Source of the DNA: Mesostigma viride
Lineage: Eukaryota > Streptophyta > Mesostigmatophyceae > Mesostigmatales > Mesostigmataceae
Direction: 5' to 3'
Assembly (NCBI GenBank): GCA_009746045.1
Contig: RPFO01000017.1
Coordinates: 1,009,001-1,073,000, forward strand
DNA: 64,000 bases
The notes under the pieces were generated by a model, which had not been told where the DNA came from, made no database searches, and saw nothing but the letters and a program-made list of their open reading frames with translations. This document shows, piece by piece, positions 1-12,900 of this stretch; positions within the stretch are counted from its first letter, which is position 1; every line of letters starts with the position of its first letter. The position numbers and the translations under genes were made by a program.

Positions 1-153
1 CCTATGGGTGCGTCACGCAGGGACACCAAGGAATGCCTGTAGATGACAAAAAAAAAGTGGAGTAGGAAAGCATGCGCCAATGCCCTCAGCCAGCGGTTCA
101 GGTGCAAGTAAATGAAGCCTGCTAACACACAGCACCAAGGCAAGGGCACGCAC

Positions 154-3100
154 CATGGGGGCAGCAGCGGCCGACGCCTTGTGCGCCGCAGGGCCATCCG
201 AGGTGTCATCGATCGGCCGCACGCTGTTGTAGTGGTCCCCGTCGTGGTAGGAGCTGCCGCGAAGAAGACAAGCATGCGCGGATGTGGGGACATCGCGAGC
301 CAGTGCCCAGCGAGCACTGCTGGTGAGAGTGAAATTCCAATCTGCCCACTAAGCAGCGAGTGAAGGCATGTTGGCCAGGTGATGGATGATGGGTGCATGC
401 ATCCACCGCCCAACAGCATTCACTGGCACACCCACGTGCAACCGAACGTGCTGGCAGCATGCATGGAGGTCATACTCTCTTGGAGTTCACGTTCTCATGG
501 AAGAGCGTGCGCGTTCCAACATGGGCAGGGCAGGCAAGGCAGGGATGCTGCGGTAGCGCACTGTGGCAGCGGTGCTCAGGCACTAGCGAACAGGTTGCCC
601 TCACAAAGCCTTGTCTAATGGTCATGGTCACTGTAATGGCCACTCTAAGTGGACCCCAGATAAGGGGTTGCCCTCGCAAAGCCTAGGGTGGAGCGGAGCG
701 ATGCCACACGCCACGCTGCTGCTGCCCTGTGCACAACACTTATCCCACAACACTTATCCCACAACACTTATCCCACAACACTTATCCCCTCGGCTGCAGC
801 TTCTTTTCTTGTCACAAGCACAGCACAAGACCACATTCGAAACCACACAAGGCTGCTTCCATAGTTTCGCCACCCACTCCCTGCTCGCGTGCGCACAGCT
901 GCCAGCGCCAGCACGCCCCAGTACGTACAGGTGTAGGACGCGCGCCTTGCCGGGGGGGAAGTTGCGTATCTCCCACACAGGGTTCTCGTCCTGGGTGCAT
1001 GCACAGGGGGCGTGCGCAAGGGGCAAGCGGCGCAACCACACACATGCAGCGCAGACACACAGGAGGTGCACACCGGGCGTGCACGAGGCCGGCAGGATGA
1101 AGCACACGGTATGAGAGGGGGGCAAGGAGCCGCGAGACACTTGTGCGAAGCGCTGCCACGAATAAGCTCATGACATAAATCTACAACGATACAAAATCAC
1201 GACAACGATCACTACAGCAACACCATTAGGAGCAGCGAGTGTTCAGCGGCCATGGCCATTAATTGATTAATTCATGGCCTTGGCCATACACCCCGCTTGC
1301 CAAGGTGACAGAGGCGTGTGAGTGCAACCATGCGGTGTGCACATCGCGAACCATGTGCTCTTGCCTGCCTGCCGTCACGAGTGCCTGCCTGCCATCACAA
1401 GTTCTAACCCAACCCCTGGAGGACGGCCCACCTGCCTAACCAACCCAACACAAGTGCCCCTTGAGGACTGCTCCAATTATGGTCGCGCAGTAGGCAGGTG
1501 GCAGGTGCTGCGCTATTTTCAACCCCAGCCAAGGTTATGTCAACGCAAGCTCCTCCAGGGCGCTAACGCATGTGGAAAAGGAATGCGGGCTGGTGGCATC
1601 CACCCCGAACCCCAATGCCTGTGCTGGCAGCACGTACAATGATTGTGTCATGGATAAGATACAGCACTGCACATGCACTTGTTCTATAATGAACAAGGAC
1701 ACAGGGACACTGTGCTTAGATCTGGGAAGCCAGCTCCAGAGAAACTGCCAGCACGCTGTAGCGAGCCAGCACTTTGTGAAGGCACAACTCCATGGCATGT
1801 GGAATTCAACCCTTCGGCCAGTGCCCCAGCCACCATGCGATGGTTAGAATGTGATGCGTGGGTTCTGGGAACGCAAAACTATCCTGGGTGGAGACCCATG
1901 CGTGCATGTTAATACATTCACATCTTTACACACCATTACAGGGACCGCCCAAGTCATTCGCGCTAGCTGTCAGAATCACCCCTTTGCCCACAATGTGCCG
2001 ACGGCAGGCATAATTCGTTGGCCAGAAGAATAACAACAACACGTCCTCACCCTCCCCTCTCTACACAAGATTTTTTTGGAAATCCTCATTGCCTGTACAA
2101 GTTGTATCGTATCCCCAACACCGATCTCCAGAAATCCCAGCGTCAACGTGGTACCCACCGTCAGCAACATACAGTATAACATCACACATGGTAGCCCCCG
2201 TTTCGACCTGCCTGCTCCCGCCCTGTCACACACCCATCAAGCAAGGCTGCATGTATGCCCCATGTGGGCTACATGTACCTGGTGGATGTTGATGTTGACT
2301 TGGAAAACGAGCGACGCGGCCTGCAGCTCCAGGTTGCCCCCCCACGACGCGTCGCGTCTCAGCCGCGCCACGTACTTGTCAAACGGCTCGTCGTCCTCCA
2401 CAAAAGGGGCAAAGTCGTCCTTGTGGGACTGTGGCAAACACCATGGCCGGAGGCATGCAACATGGTGGAGACATGCAGGGTGCGGGGGAAGATGTGGAAC
2501 CCAGGGTCACCGATGCAGGGCGTCAGGAATCGTCCTAGCACGTACGTTAGCACATTGTTTGAACATACGAGAGCATCATACCAGGACTCATAGTAGTACC
2601 AGGACTAATATCATAGGATTACCAGGACTGATATCATAGCAGTACCAGGACTAATATCATAGCAGTACCAGGACTAATATCATAGCAGTACCAGGACTAA
2701 TATCATAGCAGTACCAGGACTGGGGCATGTGCGGAGGAAGACATGCCGTGTGGGTGGGGAGACATCATGGCAACCCAAGGTCGCAATGCAGGGCAAAAAC
2801 GGGTATGGCGCATGCAGTACCTTAGCTTGTTCGGTGAACACGTGTGAATGTCCAGCCGTACAGGCCTCACCCGATCATGATATAATTAACAGGCCGCATT
2901 GCTACAACGGGCAGAAATAAACCTTCCTCTCGGGTCGTTGTGATTTACCCAAAATAGTCAGTGTGTAAAGTGGGTGCACATTACGCTACGGCGAGGATGG
3001 CTTACCTCAATATAGTCCATCACCAGACGCCGGCACCGGGCATGATCCCCCATAGACCCCTCCAACTGGTCCATGATGGACCTGAACATACAGTTCCCAT

Positions 3101-3461
3101 CTCCGGCCACTTCCTGTACCCGGAGACCCAGTTTCTGTAGCTGCTGGTCAAAATGTTTGTTCCAGTGCGTGTAGCGTCCCTGTAGAATGGCATGCAAATG
3201 TAGACAAACCGCCCGCACAAGTCAACTTCAACCCGCTGCTATCTCAGTATTAGGAAGCTACTGCTCATTTCCCGGCATCAAGCAAATTCTACATAGGTAT
3301 CGACACCAATGATGCACCTTCCCGCGACGGTTCTTGCTGTTCTTTTCTTCTCTTTGCTGGCGTCTTTGAGGTTTCGATGGCACTTCGTCATCATCGTCAT
3401 CCACGGTTGCGCCCTTTTTGCCAGCCCGGACATTTGCCTTCAACTTCTTCTTGTTAGTCAT
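154..3461 (-). CDS. OTUD3: OTUD3-like OTU-family deubiquitinase (5 exons placed, 3' end not resolved)
   Basis: Exons on the minus strand: 3461-3318, 3179-3006, 2428-2279, 990-929 and 253-154; all have GT-AG borders and the phases join (0,0,0,2,0). Exon 1 gives a Lys-rich start with an Asp run (probably a nuclear or RNA-binding tail). Exon 2 gives the OTU core with the catalytic loop GDGNCMFR (Cys in DGNC) and DQLEG. Exon 3 gives FVEDDEPFDKYVARL and a conserved INIHQ strand. Exon 4 gives PVWEIRN. Exon 5 gives the catalytic His motif GDHYNSVR, split across the exon 4/5 junction. The order and spacing match OTUD3, a cysteine protease that removes ubiquitin chains. The start is the first ATG, with the lysine-rich start expected of the family. 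After 154 a good donor (GTGCGT) suggests at least one more exon beyond the left edge. Function by homology is well supported; substrate and linkage preference are unknown. Confidence 0.85.
733..788. repeat. 14-bp tandem repeat, 4 copies
   Basis: Unit CACAACACTTATCC, nearly perfect, within the last intron seen (254-928) of the OTUD3-like gene. Confidence 0.9.
2568..2722. repeat. 23-bp tandem repeat in OTUD3-like intron
   Basis: About seven copies of a unit containing GTACCAGGACTAATATCAT, the first ones diverged. It lies in the intron between exons 2 and 3 (2429-3005). Confidence 0.85.
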
Positions 3462-3953
3462 TGTCTAACCTGAGGGCGACGCTGATGGCGGAATACCGGG
3501 TACATGGCTTTTAAAAGGGGCAATTAAGAATATAGCTCTCAGTAGGAATGCATTTCAGTCGCGCAAGGTAAGCTTCGTCCATTCCACCCGCGGACATATC
3601 CGGCGAAACTAGCCAACAACAGCAGGCGAGCACTAACTCTAGAACTAGCAAGCTAGCCTAGCTAGAGCAAGGACGTGACAGCATGGACGCAGAGTTTCGC
3701 GGTTTGTCCGCTGTCCAGGTGCAGCCCGTGTCCGTACGGAGACCTGGCCGAACCTCGGTATGATCGACAAGTGGACAATTCGAACTGTTTATTCTGCCAT
3801 CTGTAATCAATTATTATGCGAGCGTGCAGTGCCGTGACAGGAAGTCGTTCTGTCAAGGTCGTCGGAGCTCCGAGGCGATATTGAAGCAGGCTTGGACGTT
3901 TCCACCCTCTTTAAGTAACAGTATTTCACAAAGGAAGCTGCTGCTTACCCAAA
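3462..3953. promoter_or_regulatory. Shared divergent promoter region of OTUD3-like and LTA4H genes
   Basis: The two start codons face away from each other with 492 bp between them, so both core promoters and 5' leaders must fit here unless upstream non-coding exons exist. The stretch has no large repeat, unlike the neighbouring introns. I see no clear TATA box at a convincing distance from either ATG. That it is a bidirectional promoter is inferred from layout only. Confidence 0.5.
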
Positions 3954-6900
3954 ATGGTCTCTCGCAAATCTGAAGGCGACAAAAGCTCATTTTCAAACCC
4001 GACTGAATGCGTCGTGCAACATTTCGACTTGAACGTAGACGTCAATTTTGACACCAAGATTATCGAGGGTCACATTGACATCGTGTGCAAAGTCCACAAG
4101 GTGGTTACATTCTTGTGTGGTATTACTGTTGGCCAGAAAATTTCCATGATTGTGTCTGCGTTGCCCATGTCCGCTGGCCCCTGCTCGTCGTTTCACCGCT
4201 TTTGACCGAGACCGGAAGGCCTTTGGCTACTTACGTCCATGTTCGATCCTGAATTGATTGAATTGCTTCTTGGGCCGATACAGGAGGGAGCTTCGTTGGT
4301 TTTGGACACAAGCGAGCTAAGGATTGACGATTGCCACCTTCTCCCAGCAGGCGAAACAAAGGTACAGAGGCGGGGCTTTTATACGTCAGTTGATGCACCG
4401 TAGTTTTATGTGTGATGGGGAAGCACCAGCAGTCAACTTGGGGGCATACTTTGTGCCTTTCTTGAATTTCCCCGGTTGTGCCAAGGGCTCGAGGCGACTC
4501 TCCTTGCCTACTACTCCAGTACGATGTTATTGCCTTGCCCGGGGTGTCGGGTCGTACGTTGAGGTCCAGTGTCTGTATCTTTCGTAACTTTGCATGCTTG
4601 GACGTGGCTTGCATGTATAATTCCGAGACGTTCCACGGCAGGATGGACCAGTGAAGTTGGATTTCGAGCTTCGGCCCAAGCACCCTGCGCTTGGGTCTGC
4701 GCTGGAGATTTTTCTGCACAAAGTGCATGTCAAGGCGGGTGACGTATGCACCGTCCGCGTCCAGTACGCGACCTCTCCGTCGAGTACGGCGGTGCAGGTA
4801 TGCAGGACAACCCGTGCTGGAGATTGCCTGCCAGGCTCTTGGTGCGCAAGCTTAGACGGGTACAGGCTTGGACAAGTGGTCTGTATGGAACAGGCGGCCA
4901 GCGCACAAGCCGCGTAGCTACTTGCGTGAGCTAGATACCAAGGGACGTCTATCGCATGTCTACTGTATGCCTATCGTATATCTAGAGCGATGCCGAGGTA
5001 GTATAGGGACGTCTATCGCATGTCTACCGTGTGCCTATCATATATCTAGAGCGATGCCGAGGTAGTATAGGGACGTCTATCGCATGTCTACTGTATGCCT
5101 ATCGTATATCTAGAGAGATGCCGAGGTAGTATAGGGACGTCTATCGCATGTCTACTGTATGCCTATCGTATATCTAGAGCGATGCCGAGGTAGTATATCT
5201 ACAGTCACGGTCCAGTTCCCGTCGAAAGCAATGCCCCGTGTGCCTGTGATGTCACAGGCTGTTTGCCATGGCAAAGCCTGTGAGAGCCGCCCCCGCTTCC
5301 CTATGGTCACAGCATTGCTGCAGTAATGAGAAGCCCTATGGGTGCATGCGTGCGTGCGTGTCTGTGTGCTTGTTCGCTTGCTTGCGGGTACATGAGTGGG
5401 ATGTCTGACCGCGGTGCATGAACAAAGTGGCTTATGTTGCAATCGCTGGACCTGGTCACATGAGCCTACGGACTGTAGTGCTGGTTGACTGACTCCGCTC
5501 AGATATACCTGGAGAGATAACGCCCAGTTCAGCCAGTCCCAGGGTCTTGGCAAGGCCCTGCCTTTTGCATCGAACCACGGGATGTCGCTCCACACAGTAC
5601 CTGTTGGCTCATAGACTGCCTACGCGTTGTCCATACCGCAGGGCCAAGTCACCCACTGAGATTTCGGGTGTCAGCCATTTCCGGCCGCACTGCTATGATA
5701 GCTTGAGAGGCGTGGTTCCCATGACGGGCCACGCTGCTGTGGTACCTGAAAGTATAGTCACAGAGGAAAACCCATCAACCCTCCACCCTCCACCCTCAAA
5801 CCTGGCATGTAACGTTTGCTGACACAACCTGGCATTGCCCCCCTGTGGGTGCGCTTCCCCTGGGCTCCCCCTCGTGAACGTGACGTCTGCCAGTGGCTGG
5901 AGCCAGAGCAGACATTGGGCGGCAAGCACCCCTATCTGTTCACCCAGTGCCAGGCCATCCATGCTCGCTCGCTGCTGCCCTGCCAGGACTGCCCTGGGGT
6001 CAAGGTGCGTGGGCTGCATACAGGGGCCGTTAGTAAACCGTTGGCCGCGCATATCGTGCCGTGAGGGGTTGGAGGCCCAAGTTGGTGCATGATTCACAGC
6101 TCAGGGCATTGTTTTGGATTTCCTGGCTTGATGCTCGGTCGTTTGAGTGCATGCGCGGAACGTCATATTTAGGCATATCAAGGGTAATGGGCCGCTGTGT
6201 CCCCTTCCAGTTCCCAATCTCGTGTCGAAGGCTTCTCTCCCCCCTGGCAGGAAGTGGTTGAAGGGCTAGATCGGCAAACTAGCCTTTCGACTGAGTGCCG
6301 ATCAGGTGCCAGTGTTGCAGCAGGGTCTGACTATGTTGTACCTGATTGACATATGGCATGGTTGCCAGAACCAGCCATGTACACCAGTTCGCGCCTAGGC
6401 ATCTGCTGTGGCGCATGGTCAAGGAGCCTGCGTTCTTTTCTCCGAACGCGTGGTCTAGAAAAGCTGTGCTTTACGTTGTGATTGACCGACTCTGTCTTTG
6501 CCTGCTGCTCTTGCCTTCTGCCCTTGCCCACCATCCTTGCCCACTGCCCTTGCCCACCTCCCTGTGCACGCGGGGGGTCCAGGCGTCGTACACCGCGCGC
6601 GTGTGCGTGCCCGAGGCGCTCACCGCGCTGATGAGTGCCGTTCCCCTGGACAAGGGCAGCGACATTGCGGATGCAAGTGGTGACGAGGCGCGCACGAAAC
6701 GGCTTAAGGAGGGCAACCGGGCCTTCCACTTCCATCAGAAGGTGAGCGCATCAGTTTCTTTCTTCGCGAGAATGTCCTGTTGACAACTTGTCAGAGCCGC
6801 CAGCTTTCTTAGAACCAGCGTCGGTGCTTTCTTAGAACCAGCGTCGGTGGAGGACTGGAGGTGACCCTTTCTATGCCATAGTTCTAGAGGCAGGGGCATG

Positions 6901-9900
6901 GGCACGATGTCCAGTTGCTCCCTTGCACTGTCTAGTAGGCATGCCGCGCCATATAGCCTTGTGGTTAGTTAAAGAGGCCACAGAAACGTGTGCATGCGGG
7001 TCCTCCCCTGAAGTTGCAAACGGTAGGCAGGCCTCCGTGGTCACTGGTTTTGGATGACTTGGAGGCTGCGGGACCGGGACCGGGACTGGACTTGAGTACC
7101 GAGACAAGTGCCGGGACCTACCACCTCTGGTACTCAAGAAATTTTCTACATTCAACCATTTTAACCGAGAAATGTACTAAATTCGAGTACTCCCGGTCCC
7201 TCTACTCGAAAAATTCCGGTATTCCCTGTGCCGCTACCCGCTCCGTCTTTAAGGTTTCCGGTACGCCCGGTCCCTGCTACTCGCAACCATGCCCAAGGAC
7301 TCGGTCCCGGCACCCCAAGTTTGAGTACCGAAAGATGGCCGTGGCACGAGCAGCTGGGGCGGCGGCACCCGCCAGTTTGGTGGCAAGCATGGGGGCATGG
7401 AACGTACCTGGATCAGTTTCTACCTTTTCAAATTTGTTTTTGTTTTTTGCTTCTTATAATGCACCACGTGCTACCCCAGATGTACATTCCGCATTCACCA
7501 GCCCTCGGGTGGACGGGGTAGTACAAGTATGAACTTGTACCAGGACTTGCGAACTTAAGTATGTACTTGTACCAGGACTTGCGGACTTCAGAATATTCCA
7601 TCACTCCCGGCCCCGCTGCTTGCAATCGTTTGGTACTCCCTGTAACCCTATTCGCTCAAGTGTTAGGGTTTCCGGTACTCCCAGCCCCGCTGCTTGCAAT
7701 TGTTTGGTACTCCCTATAACCCTATTCGCTCAAGTTTTAGGGTTCCCGGTACTCCCGGCCCCGCTACTCCCGGTACTTGCCCCTTTGACAAGTTTGCAGG
7801 GGTACCCGGTCCCGGTCCCAGTCCCAAAATCCGAGGATGCAACCCTCATGGTCACTATAAGCTCATGGCCATGCCTAGCTTTTGAGTGTCCACCATTAGC
7901 ACATTGTACCTGGAACACAGACACATGCATACAACACATACTACACATGCTGCAATAGAGTATACATACAAGACATACTACACATGCTGCAATATAGTAT
8001 ACATACAAGACATACTACACATGCTGCAATAGAGTATACATACAAGACATAGTACACATGCTGCAATAGAGTATACATACAAGACATACTACACATGCTG
8101 CACCTGCTACACATGCAGCAATAGAGTATACATACAACACATACTACACATGCTGCACCTGCTACACATGCAGCAATAGAGTATACATATACAATACAGT
8201 CTCCACCTCATGGACTACCGCTGCCACCCTGCCACGGCCGTCCCCATGCTCCCCCACCCCACCCACCTACCACCTCGCCAGGTGCCCATCCCCTCCTACC
8301 TGGTCGCGCTGGCGGTCGGCCAGCTGGACAGCCGCCCCATCGGTCCCCGTTCGCGCGTGTGGGCTGAGCCTGCGCAGGTGGACGCGGCTGCCCACGAGTT
8401 CAGCGAGCACACGGAGCTGTTCCTGGCCACGGGGGAGGCGCTGCTGGGTCCGTATGAGTGGGGCGTGTACGACCTGCTGGTGCTGCCGCCCTCATTCCCG
8501 TGAGTGTACAGTTGGCACCCAGTGACTGGCTGTGGGGTTGTGCGGCTGTCGGGGTGTACGGACTACTATAGCTGTCACCCATTCAAATAATCTATTAAAA
8601 TGGCCGCTATCAGAAGCTTGGTGGGAAGGTCTGCCTCCCTGGGGTCAAATATTTTCCCACCTTTCGTCTGGTGCTTCTGGCGCATCTTTATGTTTATGAT
8701 CGCTAGCAAGTTGGATCCAGCGGCTTGGGGAGTGGTGGCCTAATGCCTCGAAAAGCCATGCTGGGACAGTTCCAACCTGGCCACACGTGCAAGGAGCCAT
8801 GGTATAGGTTTATATGATGTGGTGTATGTTAGGGGCACCCTGGGTTGATGAAGATGGCCAGATATAGGAATTCAGGTTCCCATGCTGAAGTTCGTGTGCA
8901 TCCATGATGGCATTCAGGACGGAACGTATGCATGACTGCGACCAATCCGGAACCTAGCGCGCGCCTGAAGCCCTGAACCTATCCCCTGTGCGGTGCTGCA
9001 CATGACTTGCCTACGCTGGCCCCATGTTGCTGTTATCTTTATCCACTCGAGCGTCTTCCGACTTCAGCTACGGCGGGATGGAAAATGTGAGTAAACCGTT
9101 ACCCAGTTTGTATAATTTTAATTTTTGCGGGCTTGTAAGCCTTGCCGCATGCATTTGCAGCCTGCTTGCCTTGTAGGGTTGCGCACATGATGCTGGCAAG
9201 AACTTGGGGCCTGCACCTGGCCACCCCCGAGTTTTTCTTTTGATTGGCTTCGGCTCTTTTACTTTGCTGCTGGGCAGGCATTTGATTGCTAGGCTGCCTT
9301 TGGTTGGTTTCCCAACCCAACCCAACCCAACCCAACCCAACCCAACCCAACCCAACCCAACCCAACCCAACCCAACCCAACCCAACCCAACCCAACCCAA
9401 CCCAACCCAACCCAACCCAACCCAACCCAACCCAACCCAACCCAACCCAACCCAACCCAACCCAACCCAACCCAACCCAACCCAACCCAACCCAAAGGAG
9501 GGAGTAGTTTTTCCGCACACCAACCACCCCTGCTGGTGAATGCGTGGGATATGTGGCTTCTAGTAGGACGTCTCAAACATCCGGTTCTTGTCTGGACATC
9601 GAAGTGTTTTTCTTATCTCGCCGTGGTCTCGTCTAGCCTCCACGGTCTCGTCTAGCCTCCATGGTCTCATCTAAAACAACTGGTCTAAAATTCATGCGTG
9701 CTTATGACGGTCATACTTTTTTTGTTGTTGTATCATCCTTAACACAGAATGCATCTGTTGCATGTGTTCACTCTACATGCTTTTTTATTTTATGTGTGCT
9801 TTTTTTTTTTTTTTGTGCGCTTTTATCTATTTTATGTGTGCTTTTATCTATTTTATGTGTGCTTTCATTTATTTTCTGTGTGCTTTTATTTATTTTATGT

Positions 9901-12900
9901 GTGCTTTTATCTATTTTATGTGCACTTTTATCAATTTTATGTGTGCTTTTATCTATTTTATGTGTGCTTTGATCTATTTTATGTGTGCTTTGATCTATTT
10001 TATGCGTGCTTTTATTTATTTTATGTGTGCTTTTATTTACTTTATGTGTGATTTTATTTATTTTATGTGTGCTTTGATCTATTTTATGTGTGCTTTGATC
10101 TATTTTATGTGTGCTTTTATTTATTGTATGTGTGCTTTTATCTATTTTATGTGCACTTTTATTTATTTTATGTGTGCTTTTATTTACTTTATGTGTGATT
10201 TTATTTATTTTATGTGTGCTTTGATCTATTTTATGTGTGCTTTGATCTATTTTATGCGTGCTTTTATTTATTTATGTGTGCTTTTATTTACTTTATGTGT
10301 GATTTTATTTATTTTATGTGTGCTTTGATCTATTTTATGTGTGCTTTGATCTATCTTATGTGTTCTTTTATTTATTTTATGGGTGCTTGTGCGTTCCCTC
10401 CTCTTCCTCTGTCTCTCTGCCCCTTCTCTCTCTCCCCTCCCCCTCCCCCACTCTCTCTCTCTGTTTCTTTATATTACTATTCATATACTACTATGTGTAT
10501 GCATGTTGTCTTCCCCTCCGTCTCCTTCCATCGCCACGCAAACCGTGATGCCCTGCAGCCGTGCCTGACTTTCGTCACCCCGACGCTTCTGGCGGGAGAC
10601 CGTACGTATCATAGTATACCTGATGCGTGGCCGCCCTCATGCCTGTCACGCTCGCACCATCGTGGCCATGCTTGCGTCATCAGTTGTCACTCTCCACCAT
10701 CGTGGCCATGCTTGCAGTTGCCACGCTCGCACCATCGTGGCCATGCTTGCATCATCATCTTTATGCTCACATCATGGCCATGATCACTGCCACCGCTCCC
10801 ACGATCGTCATTTGCCCCCTGCCCACCACCACCACCATTGGCCTCCACCCACCACCACCGCAATTCTTCCCTGACCCCCCCATGCGACCATGGCCACTCC
10901 CTCGTGGGCCTGGTCATGAAGTGCATCACTCCCTTTCGTGGTTCACCCTGGCTTCGGCCAAAGCATTCTCCTCGGACATATCAGGGTGTAGATAGCAAGG
11001 CAGGAAGAGATCATTATTGACCATCAAGGGAGACGTCCCTAACCTAGCTGGGCTTGAGGAAATCCAATAGCCATGCTTGAAACAAAAGCGAGGTTGGTCC
11101 ATGCTTGTTTTTGTTTGACAGACCCGACAAAGTGAATACCGGAGTGGCCTCCTACAATCTGCGGCAAACAGTTTATGACTGGCCCTCGGAAACAGACGTA
11201 TTGGAACCCATGATATATTACTGTCCACGAAAAGTCAATTACTATAATATGCTGTGCATTATGTTGCGGCCCGTTGCACTACGCCCTGCAGCTCCATCCT
11301 CAAACTCGCATTATACTAGTATGCAGTTCGGGCACACAGCAGTAAGAGCACCGGTTCTAGGAAGCTCCCTCAGTTGTACGTAGCCATGAGTATGTCTGAA
11401 AGGCAAGCACTCTGGTTGCAACAGTCTGCCTGCTGTGCCTATTCCTGCCTTCTCTTGCCTACTACACGGCTCCTCTTGTGGGTGTGTCACAACCTTCTTG
11501 TCACGGGGAAGGCGGTTGGGATTAACGACAGAAGGACGCATGCTGCGTCTCTACTTGCCCTGTGGCCTGGCAGGCTCCCTGGTGGACGTGGTGGCTCACG
11601 AGATCTCCCACAGCTGGACGGGAAACCTGGTCACCAACGCGACCTGGGAGCACTTCTGGGTAAGGGCGATCTTCTCGCTCTCCCCATCATGGAGCAAATG
11701 GGCTCTGGGTGCCTTACAACGACCTTTGGGCCACCCCGTGGATGATGGGTGCTACTACTATACCAGCAATTGTGCTCCTGGGTTGGTTTGAATGCGTGCG
11801 CCCATGCTTAGCGCATCTGGCTCCGGTTGGCAGTTCTACCCGTGATGGCATGTGTGTTGTAGTGCCCAGGGGCGCCTCTGTAATGGATGATGACATTTGT
11901 CCGCGCGGTTTCCTACAAAGCACCATGCAGCTATCTTGCCATAGTCAGCGCAATGTGGAGGGTGCATGGGAGCGTGTAGAGCGGAGAACAAAACTTTTTA
12001 AGTCTAGCTTATGTACAGTAATGGTGGACTGTCTCACTACTTTTAGTCCCAGAATCTAGCGTCCTTCTGTCCTTGCATCCGCCAAGCACAACTGAAAGGA
12101 AGGAACGATGATCAAGTTTACAATACAGCCTCCCTATTTGGGGGGAAATGACCAGGGGGCGAAAATGATAGCATAATCTAAAATAAGTGTCAAATGCTGG
12201 CGACAAGACAACTCGTGGGCCCCATGTGGGTGCACAGGTGGCATGCTGACTGCAGAAAAGCTTGTGCACCGGCTTATTGCTTGCTGGTCAAAGCCATGGT
12301 TGGGTCCCTTCTAGTGAGCCACAGGCATGGGCATGCTTGTTTACTCTTACTTGTTATGGTGCATGCGAAGGGAGGAAGCAGAGCGCAGGGAGGGCGTTAC
12401 CTGTTTCGCTTGTGTTGTGCTTTGACATCTGTTTTTGAACATACTTTATTTATTTATTAGTTAATAAGAAGCATGTGACTGCGTCACGTGGGTACCAATA
12501 AATGAACCTTCAACCCCTATACGCAGCGAGGAGGCGGGGCGCCCTAGCTTCTCTTGTACTGTGTCGAGTGGGCAGGTCACAGAGGACTATACAGGGGTTT
12601 ATAGTACGGACACAGAAGATGCAGAGGAGGGGCCCTATAGCTTCTCTCACTGCCTCAGGTGGGCAAGTCACAGAGGACTCTCTCTGCATCGTGGTGCATG
12701 CCCAACTGTGTGTGCAGCGTAACAAGGAGTAGCAAAGGCATAGCGGGATGCAGTAAAACTGCCCCGTCGTCCGGAGGCCACAGATAGGCTTTTAGATAGT
12801 AATTTCGCATGTGTGTGAATTCTGTTGTATTTTCGCGCATACCATGGTGACCCTGGCACCCGCAGCTGAACGAGGGCTGTACCATGATGGCCGAGCGAAA

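Noticed and set aside
9068-9576. Open frames of VGLGW / NPTQP repeats and a possible internal telomere
   Set aside because: (CCCAA)37 is a five-base microsatellite inside an LTA4H intron; the unit is not a known algal or plant telomere sequence.
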